DNA of 64,000 nt from Sinonovacula constricta. Taxonomy: Eukaryota > Mollusca > Bivalvia > Cardiida > Solecurtidae. The notes below the pieces were generated by a model, which saw only the letters and a list, made by a program, of their open reading frames with translations, did no database searches and was not told the DNA's origin. Below, piece after piece: positions 33,601 to 45,600 of the stretch. The DNA lies in the NCBI GenBank assembly GCA_007844125.1, contig CM017561.1, positions 29,632,994-29,696,993 of the forward strand. Direction: 5' to 3'. The translations under genes and the position numbers were made by a program. Within the stretch, counting starts at the first letter, position 1; every line of letters starts with the position of its first letter.

Positions 33601-36600
33601 TATCAGGCATTGCAAGCAGTGTAGATCCAGATCAGCCTGATGGTGCACTTTTTGCTAATGATTCCTTAATAATATGTTTTGTTATCTTGCATGAGGTTAT
33701 TAGCAAAGAACAGTACTGGTTATTTGCAATTGTAGCATGATAAGGGATGATATAAACTTACATTCTAAACGTTCACTAACCACGCCCTCCTTTGGCTTAC
33801 ACTCACTGACTTTGTTCTCTTTCCTAAACTGCTCAAAGGCCTTCTCTGTGGCTTGTGATTTCAAGGCTAAGTCTGAAAGAAAAATAAAAAAAGTTTACCT
33901 GTCATTACATACCAAGTATACATCGATGTCAGTAGTATGGTTTACTGTAACTGCAAATCAAGCATATAATCATGTCAGTGGGAAGATAGACAAGCATAAC
34001 TGCCACTGAATACCAAACATTCAGACATGTCAGTGGTAATTCAATTATTTTATCAGAAGTGAAGATACAGGCACATCAATTTCACAATGCAAAGTCAAAC
34101 TAATTTTATAGTGTAAAATACATGAACAAAAGATATACAATAGTGTTACAACCAATAGATCATTAAACATTCTAGACACCTAACAATATTTGACAAATAA
34201 TTTCTGTATGGCCTTATTTAAAATTTGGCCATTCATGAGTTATTCAAAAAACAACAACACACAATTTAAATTAAATTATGGTAAGTCATCTATGTATATG
34301 CTTTAAAACTCCTATACACACCATTTTTCTGTAGTTCCTTTGCCATGGATAGCACATCCTTGGCATTTTTATTGCTTTCTGGGACATGCTGCTTGATAAA
34401 GGATGCAATCACTTCCCACCTGTAAATGAACCAAAACAATCCTTTAGGCATCAGTTTAAGCACACTGTTGTAGATGTGTTTGTTGTTTTAAATATATCGC
34501 AGCAACCAATTATGATAATTTTAGCAACATCAAGCTTTCTTGGTGGAGGAAGACCACAAGCAAATGTTTGGAAAGAACCTGCAATGCCCCATATATCAGC
34601 TGGAAGACCTTCCCACCTTAAGTCCTGTGTCCCAACCAGGACTCAAACCCACGTGATGAGAGGCTTATTAGTCGGCACAACTACCACTATGCCAGACGCA
34701 GCAGTGTTTTTAGTAAGTCCCAAAGTAAAGGTAATTTGTCAAGATCTAATTTATATTGGCGGGGAAGCACTCAATTACTCATCTGCTAATAAGCAGCACT
34801 GACCCAAATTAAGATAGCTAGAAAACTAAATCGAGTAATATAACTTCTGAAGAAACATTTACACACAAATGCACATTTATATATGTTTAGCCATGACAGA
34901 TTATACCCTTTTAGTACCTTTCTTTGGTACCAGCTGGAAACACATTCACACCCTTGATCAGCGTCTGGATTTCTGTCTCAGACCAAGGTTTACTGCCTTT
35001 AGAGCTCTTTTCTCCGGAGGTACGTGAGGTCATCTCTAGCTGCTGCTTCTTTTCTTGCTCTATCTGCTGCCGCAACTCTTCAACCTGGAGATAAACAAGC
35101 TATATAGTGTCTAAACACACCAAACTCTTCACCTTGAAAGTGGACAAGTGTTTTATTTACTATCAGTTTGTAAAAATGCCAACTAGATCACATTATTTTG
35201 TGATGCACACAAGCATCCCTGACACAGAAAATGCCCATTTGAATGGGTGAGGTGATGGGTTTGGCTCATGTGTATCAACAATGGATTGTGTTTTCAACAC
35301 ACTCACACATTCTTCAAGGCTTTGCCTACCTGATGATCATTAGCATGTAACAAATGGAATGAGAATGTCATATCATATGAAATAATTATGCATGCATTGT
35401 CTGTTTATATCGGAGGTGGATACAAGCACATTATTTCATTAAAAACTGAAGGACTGTTTTAAAGTCCTCTGATTCTTTTGACTTTTGGTAATTATTTCTT
35501 TTGGGTGAATAAACCAAATCATCTATAAAGTTCAGTCAGCTTATTAAAATTATGGATATGGACATGCTCAAAAATAAAGTCTGCAACAGGCAAAAGTCCC
35601 ACTATTGACAAGACAAGTGCTTAATTTTACAAATATACATCATTAAATCTTTATCAAGCTACTGATCCAAATAAAGAAAATACATTGATGTTTGTTTATT
35701 GTTTATTGGGTTTATCGTCCCACCAACAGTATTTCCGTTATTTGGAGACAGTGTCCACTTGAAGCAGATATAGTGCTGCCTTCACTGTGTATAGCATGCC
35801 GTGAACACCTGGCATGATACCACACCCAGTCACATTATCCTGACACCGGGCCAACCAGTCATGGAACTACCCTGATATTTGCTTGAGCGTTAGCAAGGGA
35901 GCTTTACCACTACCATTTTTAACGACTTTGGTATGTTGCGGCCCGGGATCGAACCTGGGGCCTCTCGTACCTGGAGCAGACGCTCTACCGATTGCGCTAC
36001 CAGGTCCGGTATACATTGATGTATGCACACGTACAGACAGCTCATTAACTCATTGTGCCCTAGAGCTAATTGACCAGTTGTACCCTAGAGGCATTTCTCC
36101 AGTTATGCCCTACACCTGGTGGGGGTCTTATCTGCCCCTCATGCCGAGACACATCTGGTGTGGATTACCGGTCAGTGGAAGATATTGGGGGTGGGTGTAT
36201 ACACAACACAATAAACATGTCATTTTGGAAGTACTCTTAAGGGATATTTTCACATACTTGAAGCACAGAAAGTGCTTTACACAACCATGTAATTTTTAAC
36301 ACGATATGAGAAGAAATACTTCAGAAAAGAGTGAAATCTGAAGAACATGTAAGATTGACAATATCAAAATTAACACAGTTCAAATTATTAAAGTGAAGAA
36401 TATTGACCTCATCAAGTTTTTTTCATGTTTATAACGTAAATAACACTGCTTTATATAATATTTAATATAATGAGTAACTTTAAAACAGTCGGCCATCTTT
36501 GATTTAAAGTTGCGATTTACCGGTAGTTTGAGAAAATAACACTCTTAAACTTCATATTTGATAGAAAACTTCGGCGATTTCCAAGAGTTAGATTGTGTCT

Positions 36601-39600
36601 TTTATCTATTGATATCTGCAATTATCATATAATTATTGGATCTGACGTAGGTAATTCCACATATCCGCCGATACATATGCGTATAAGTAGGAATTTTAAA
36701 GCTAACAGTAAGACACATCGCCGTTTTTCTTTGTCTCGACATAATTTATTCATTGTGTTTACATCCGGGTTACATGAAATTCCAATATATTATATAACAA
36801 GGTTTCTGATTGGCTGAGATCGAAGTATAAATTAATCATTTGAAAACTGCTTTTACGATCGTATTACAGCCGAGAAATGTTTCAAATTAGATGTGAATCA
36901 CTTCAATCAGAGAAAATGTCGCCGATTTTTCTGTTGCTCGATACAATAAATGAAAAAAAAAAAAAAAAAAGGATTTAAGCCGATAGATTTAGATTACGAT
37001 GACATTAGCATTTACGATACTGTGATGTACTTGATTGGCCGAGACTCGAAAGTGATTGAAAACATGCGTTTTAACCAGCAAATATGATGGACGCATTAAC
37101 GCGGCGTTCGGCAGTAGCCGAGACATTTTCAGGGCCGCCTTAACGCGGCGCTCGGCGCCAGACACAGGTAAAATGCGACGCGATAAGTCGTCTCCCGGCA
37201 TGAGGAGGCTGTTTTTCGTGCCGCTTTAATGCGTCATTAGGGTACAATGAGTTAATGACCTGATTCACTATTCTTCAAATGGCATGGCATTAAAAATTGA
37301 AACATTGTTTCTGCTAGAACTGTATCTACCTTAATGCTGTTCCCATTAAAATATAAAGATCTAGTATTCACAGAGCCTGTACTACTTTTTAGCTAAGAAT
37401 ATTGATAAAGATAAAATAAGAAAAATAAAAAGGAAAAATAACTTTGAATACTTACGTAGGAGTTAAAAGCCGTCTTTGCCTTTTCTTTATCACCAACTGA
37501 AAGTTCTTCATTGAGAGACTGGATTCTAAAACAAACAAGAACAACCATCAAAGATGATGATCATCTCCAAATACTGCTTTGCTACAGCTACTAATATCAA
37601 GTCAGTTTAATGCAAATGGTTTGCAAAAATATCACATACAAAAAAAATTAATACGAAAAAAAATGTTACGACAGGGAACCATTATTAAATTCAAACTGAA
37701 ATCAAATATTTTTCACATCTGTGTGACAAGGATTTCCAGACCTAACATCAGTTCTTATAAGCCATGTCACGTTAAGCAAAAATCTGAGCAAGTGTACCTG
37801 AGAAATAGACCGGACAAAATATATATAAGAAATATGACCAAGGGCCATAAACCAGGGAAAATTAAATCAAGAATGACATGCCTTTGATATGAGTGCTTGG
37901 TACTTATAGTTCTTGTGAAGATAAAAATAAGACCAAAAGTAGCTGATAAAATATATATTGAACAAATGTGTTTCTTTTGTTTGTTTTTAAGGTACATCGC
38001 AGTGACCAACTATGATTATTATAGCAACGTCTAGCTGTTTTGGTGAAGGAAAACCCCAGACAAATGACTGGGAAGGACCCCCGGCGCACTACATATCAGC
38101 TGGAAGACCTTGCCACAATAAGTCCTACGCCCCGAACGGGACCAGAACCCATGTGGTGGATGTCAGAGGAGTTACAATTCGGCGACTCTACCACTATGTC
38201 ACGGGTGCCCCCTAAACAAATATAATTATGTTACTCTCTAAATGAATTCAACCTACTTAACAAGAGACAACAGGTCAGCAAGTTTGTCTACTTCAGCCAT
38301 ATTGGTCACTCTCTCTTCATCTGTGCTGGCAAAATAATCAAAGTCCTGAAAGAAACAATAGCACACTTTTTACCCTCCTACTGCAACATTTTATTATAAC
38401 CTACATAAATCTTACAAAGAATCATATGATCTCCATTTACAGATAACTCAATTAAATAGGGATGTATGCATTGATAGCAGTACTACATAGATTCAATGCT
38501 TAAAAGTGCTTGAACTAAAATTAAATGGAAAAATCAATAGAAAAAAAATTACTGCCTAAGCCAAGAATCAATATATATTAGCAGCCAATTGTGAAAACTC
38601 TATCCAAAGGTAAGTTCTCTATATCTGATTTACAAAAGATCATAAAGAATGGATCAAGTTCTTCCCATCAACAATCTAAGATACAGAGGCAGACAAGGAT
38701 ACACAATAAGAATAAAATTGCAGGTCTCGTCATTTTTTCGATATATTCTAATGCAAAAATATTATTATGATTGGTTAGATCGAAAAGCATCACATCATTA
38801 TTAATTACATACTTAATTTTGTCTTGGTTTTATGAATTTCATCAGGGGTGTGATTTTTTCGCGGATTTTGGGGTAGGGGGAAGCGGTCACCCTTCTCCGA
38901 GGAACACCTCTACAGGTGGAAACAGTTATTCTTGACACACTTTTGCATTCATCAAAATTAGTGTGCACTTGTCACTGCTAGGGACTGTCTGGATTTGCAT
39001 TGCTCATTAAAATCTGTGTTCAAAGTTTCAATGTCATACAAAGCATTAAAAATAAATATTTTTATTTTTTATACAAACTATTTGGTTGGTCCAGAGGAAC
39101 CTCATAGTGTCATGACTTTACAATACATAACTGATATCTATGGTATTAGCATTTCTGCTACATTAAAAAGTAAACAATACAAATGACCTATGCTACTAAA
39201 CAACATGCAAAGATAACAAGGCATGTTACAAGACACTACAGTATATTATGCATATTATGATCAGACAGGTCTAATTGTGAGCTTGCTGCTCTATGCTATT
39301 TGCCAAAGCCTGTTTGTTTGTTTGTTGGGTTTATTGTCCTACCAACAATATTTCAGTTATCTGGAGATACTTGAAGCAGATATAGACTTACGCTACTAAA
39401 CAACACGCAAAAATATCAAGGCATGTTACAAGACACTACAGTATATTATGCATATTATGATCAGACAGGTCTAATTGTGAGCTTGCTGCTCTATGCTATT
39501 TGCCAAAGCCTGTTTGTTTGTTTGTTGGGTTTATCGTCCCACCAACAATATTTCAGTTATCTGGAGATACTTGAAGCAGATATAGACTTACGCTACTAAA

Positions 39601-42600
39601 CAACACGCAAAGATATCAAGGCATATTACAAGATACTACAGTATATTATGCAGATTCCGATCAGACAGGTCTAATTGTGAGCTTGCTGCTCTATGCTATT
39701 TGCAAAAGCCTGTTTGTTTGTTTGTTGGGTTTATCGTTCGCACCAACAGTTATTTCATTTATCTGGAGATGGTGTCCACTTGATGCAGATATAGTGCTGC
39801 CTTCACTGTGTATAGCATGCCGTGAAACCTGACATGATACCACACCCAGTCACATTATCATGACACCTGGCGAACCAGTTGTAGAACTACCCTTATATTT
39901 GCTAAGCAAGGGAGCTATACCGCTATCATTTTTATCGACTTTGCTATGTCGCTGCCTGGGATCGATCTCGGGGCTTCCAGTACCTGGAGCCGATGTTCGC
40001 CCAATTGCGCTACCAGGTCCAGAGTCAAAGCTTTTAAGCTTTATGTTCGGTAAGCTTAGAGATAAAGAAATGGATATGGTAGAAATATTTACCTTGGCTG
40101 TTGTCCTCAATGTTTTCCTTTCTTTCTTGAGTATTTTCTTCTGTGCTTCTTTTTCTTTCTTTGCTGCTGCTGCCTGAAGATTTAACAAATAGTCTCATAT
40201 TTTGTTAAGTAAAGCAGAAAGACATTCAGAATATTCAGAGGGATTTTTAATAAGTCTTTTTCTCAAGGAGAAAATGTGGAAGCTGCATTAAAGCTGGATT
40301 TAATACAATTTCCTAAAAAGACTATTTTAACAAAATAGATAAACAAAGTAAAATGTTTTGTTCTTTGCAATTTAGTCCATAATAAGTCAGCTTTACTACA
40401 AGTATTTAGTAATGCTGCCAAATTTGTGACTAAGTATAATACAAAATTTAGAAACCAAAAGGCATCAAGATAAAAAAATGGATTAAATGTTTTGTTTTTG
40501 TTTACATTGCAATGACCAATTATGATCATTATAGCAATGTCCAGCTTTGTGGTGGAGGAAGACCCAAAACGAATGTCAGGGTAGTACCACCGGTGCACTG
40601 TAAGTCAGCTTGACGACCATAACACATTAGGTTCTTCGCCCCTAACGGAACTCGAACCCATGCTGTGAGAGGCTAAGCAGTCAGATGACAAGGATTAAAA
40701 TCTTTGTTAAAAACAATAACAATGACATTTGCATCTATGACAAAGATGCGGTGTTAAGAGTTGAAGCATTTTTTTTTACAAGGCATGTGTAACAAGTTAC
40801 TACAAGAAACCTACCAGTGCTCGTGCTTTCTCATCTTCAGCTTCTCTTTTCTTTCTCTCCTCCTCTTCCACTTCTCTCTTTTTCTGTAACATAACATCAC
40901 ATAGTAATAGCAACTTCTTCAAATATGTTCCATTTAAACATGTACCTGCATTAAAAACAAGGGAAATAACTCAAAAGGATTATATTCCAACAAGCCACAT
41001 TAATAAAATATTGCACTTTGAACTCAATATCAGTTGGAAAAGAATGATTTTTTTAACCCTGAAGAGCTATTTTGCTTAAGTCATTAATGACCAACAGGCC
41101 ATCTGGAAAATAGCTGCATAAAATTGTTTATTTTTGTTAGATCTGACACACTACTTTTTCTGCTAAAAGTCACAATAAGGAATGTATTATTTCACTAGAT
41201 GTGCAAAACCATGTAAAAGGCAAGAGAAGCACATTAATTCTAGGCGGAGGTCCTAGCCCAGTTTCTACATGGCTACGGAATTGTAGCAGTTGAAAGAACA
41301 GACATGTACATAAGCAGATCATAACTTATAATTAACATTTTTACATTCATAAGAAAGTACACACACAATCTTAAACAACTGCTAACAAACTAATGGCAAA
41401 AAGCGATACTACTAGAGACTGCAGATAACAGTGCAAACCCCAATCTCACAACTCCCATATGGAGATAGGTGATCTATCTACTTCTGCACTATTGGTAAAG
41501 CCTGATCCATTCATGGTTATCAGGCATAGCATTAACAAAATGCTCACCCTTTCCTCTTCCTCTTGTTTTTGCTTTGCAGCATCCTGTTTGGCTTTCTTCT
41601 GAGCAAGTTTCTTCTCCTTTTCTTCATCTTTGAACCTCTGAACTCTGGGATCACAGGCATATGCATTATCTAGAGACAAAAAAAAAAAAACGCATTGAAA
41701 GTCATGAACACATGACAATTCATGTCTATTAACATCAATTAACTCACAACCATAAACATGTGGCAGCTCATGACCATGAACACATGACCATAAACATGTG
41801 ACAACTCACGACCATAAACATGTGGCAGCTCATGACCATAAACATGTGGCAGCTCATGACCATAAATGTGACAACTCATGACCATGAATGTGTGACAACT
41901 CATGACCATGAATGTGTGACAACTCATGACCATGTGACAACTCATGACCATGAATGTGTGACAACTCATGACCATGAATGTGTGACAACTCATGACCATG
42001 AATGTGTGACAACTCATGACCATGTGACAACTCATGACCATGAATGTGTGACAACTCATGACCATGAATGTGTGACAACTCATGACCATGTGACAACTCA
42101 TGACCATGAATGTGTGACAACTCATGACCATGTAACAACTCATGACTATGTGACAACTCATGACCATGTGACAACTCATGACCATGTGACAACTCATGAC
42201 CATGAATGTGTGACAACTCATGACCATGAATGTGTGACAACTCATGACCATGTGACAACTCATGACCATGAATGTGTGACAACTCATGACCATGAATGTG
42301 TGACAACTCATGACCATGAATGTGTGACAACTCATGACCATGTGACAACTCATGACCATGAATGTGTGACAACTCATGACCATGTGACCACTCATGACCA
42401 TGTGACAACTCATGACCATGAATGTGTGACAACTTATGACCATGTGACAACTCATGACCATGAATGTGTGACAACTCATGACCATGAAGAGGTGACAACT
42501 CATGACCATGAACAAGTCATAACTCACCAACTAACTGTCTTATCCTAGCCATTTCTTCCTTTTTTCTTTTCTGTCTTGCAGCTTTATTTTGCTTTTCTAT

Positions 42601-45600
42601 CCATCTTCGCTCATCGCGACTGAAATCAAATCAAAATAACATTTATTTATTAAAACAGTTTTAGGACCCTACAAAAATGCAATAATTAAATGATGCAGTT
42701 ACAAACTGCATTTTAATTAATTACATAAGCTTTTGATGCACTTTTCAACAGGTTCAATGGCCTTACTTAAGTAGGCAATCTAAGGACCTTGATTAGGCAA
42801 ACTTAAGACAGTTTTACATTACCTAAGCAAGGCTTTGATGTTCATTTACACAAAACAGAAGCCAAATCAGCAATACATATTTATCAATACTTACTTTTCT
42901 CCCTTTTCTTTTTCTTCCTCATCCAAGTATGAGAATTCTCGCCATGAATCAAATTCATACCTGAAGACAAGAGCATAATTATTAAGTAACCCATCACAAA
43001 ACACAGATTCAAAGAGTTTAAATTCAAATGAGCACTTAATTATTTTGTTTTTGTGTTAAATCGCATCGACACAATAATCATCATATTGGCATCCAGCTAA
43101 TTATTGGTGGAGGAAGACCCCTGACTTAAGTCTGGGAAGAACCACCGGCGCACTGCAGGTTAGCTGGGAAACCTCCTCACATGAAACTTCTCACCCCGAC
43201 CCGAACTCGAACCCATGCGGTGAGGGGCTGAGGAGTTACAAGTCAGTGTTTCTAACCACTCGGCCAAGGCGACCCCCCAAGCACTTAATTAAACTAAATA
43301 TAACGTACCAATGCAACTAAAGTGCATGATCATAATAACTCAGTCAAGTCAACAGACATGACAAAATGCCTCTGCAATGCAAAGATGCTACATTTGACCT
43401 TAACCTTAATGGTGCACTTGGTAATATTATGCAAGACATACTTTCAAGTGTATGTCTGCAAGATTGTAAATTTAACTAGACTGAGACATTAATAAAAGCT
43501 GGACAGGTCTGAACACAGACAGATGTGACTGCAATGTTCCATCCTCCAGGAGCATAAAAATGATCTCAAATAAAAAAATTATGAAACTTTATCAATAAAA
43601 AAAACAAAGAACACACACTTTAACATTTTACTACAGAAAAAAAAAGAATGATATGTTTGTTAGATATTAGTCGTAACTCAAAAACTATGGGCAGCACATA
43701 ACAGTGAATTTTGTTTAATACAAACCAGAAGCTATAAAATCTGTTCACTTCATCCCAAGAAGCATTTTCCTCTCCAATATCTGGTACACGTTTTTTGTTT
43801 GACCATCTGCAAAAAAAAAAAAAGGAACAAACCTCCTATATAGTCCAACAAAGTCATGTCATATCGAAAGAATAACACCAGAATATATCTCCAAATACAG
43901 TGTAAAGATTTTCTACCTTTTCATTTAAAAAAAAATAACTTCTTGTCTTAAACATTAACTGGCACAGCAACTTCTGACAACCACATTAAAAAAATCTTAT
44001 TCCTGGTTTGGACTAAAAACATTTATTTCAAAAGATGAAAGACATAGTTTTATGTCCCACATAGTGCAGGTATTTACTTCTATGATGTTTGACACCTCAT
44101 CTCCTTGGGTATAGAATTCTAATCACACTTAAATGAGTGCGACTACATATTAACAAATTAGGTTGTTTTAAAATATGCAATCATATGTCAGTGACTGATA
44201 CCCTACCTGGCATTTTCCATGAACACTGGCTTGAAGACCTCAAAGAAGTTCTCCTTAGATTTAGCATTCTGTGGTGGAACTGCGTCATCAAACAGTGGGT
44301 CCACACTGTCGTAAGACCTTCGTTTTACACTCGTACCAAGGGTTTCCCATGCTGAAGAAATAATAGGGACATTAAAAAGTCCTGAGAGGGATAGGATTTG
44401 TCGGAATTTTTGCCGATACTGTGCAGCGACATTTCTATCATTATAGCCAAGGGGCATTTATGAGGTACACAGGGACTGTTTATTGTTTATTGGGTTTATC
44501 GACCCACCAACAGTATTTCAGTTATCTGGAGACGGTGTCCACTTGAAGCAGATATAGTGCTGCCTTCACTGTGAGTGTGTATAGCATGCCGTGAACACCT
44601 GGCATGATACTACATCCAGTCACATTATCCCATACCGGGCCAACCAGTCGTGGAACTACCCTTATATTTGCTTGAGCGTTAGCAAGGGAGCTGTACCACT
44701 ACCATTTTTCACGACTTTGGTATGTCGCGGCCCGGGATCGAACCCGGGGCCTCCCGTACCTGGAGCCGACACTCTACCGATTGCGCTACCAGGTACGGTC
44801 ACACAGGGACTGAACCCTGTATCTGATCAGAATCCACACTTTGTGTTGCTAAGGCTTGATAAATTATTCTTTTCACTTTGCATAGAATCACTTATTAACA
44901 AATGTAGCTTGATATAGGTTAAATCTATGGCCAAAGTCAGCTCTGATCTCATGTTATGGCAAAATGAAAAGTTATGGAAGTCGTTAGAAGCAAACAGTTG
45001 CTGTTAGTTTAATGATTCCTGTTTATAATTGTGTACTTTATTAGTATAGATGCTACTAAGAGGGGCATATGTGCATGTGGTATTTTTTTATGTTTTCTTC
45101 TTTTAGTTAAACATGGCAGACAATCATCGGTGTAGGTAGTTCTCAGACATCTGGAACTGACATATGCTCCCAAAGATTCAATGACCATAAATATGTCCTT
45201 GACCTGAATGTCTTCGTAAAATGAAAAAGTTGGGATTGGGATTGGGATTTGCCGGCATTTTTGTCAATTCTGTGCAGCAACATTTTCATCATTATAGCAA
45301 AGGGGCACTTAGGAGGTGCCCAGGGACTGAACCTGGCCGGTCCATTATACTGACACTGACGAATAAGGCGTAATGCTGTCCCCTAATGTCGTCCCCTTAG
45401 CCCCAAATGTAAGAGGGAAGCCACTACTACCAACTTTAAAGTCTTTGGTTTTACCCAATTGGTGTTTGAACCCACGACCTCCCGATCCACAAGCAGACAT
45501 TCTACCAATTGAGCTATTGCGGCCGGTTAAAAAGAAACGGAAGTTCTGAACTTTGGTTTAAAATCCCCTTAAAATATAGTGTAAGGGGCCCAGTGGTAAC

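Noticed and set aside
37579..37887. 102-codon plus-strand frame in a DNAJC2 intron
   Set aside because: Basic, AT-driven composition with no homology or splice support.
41739..42548. Long open frames of 214-263 codons on both strands
   Set aside because: They lie wholly in the 24/18-bp minisatellite, whose unit lengths are multiples of three. Both strands are open, and the region is an intron of DNAJC2.
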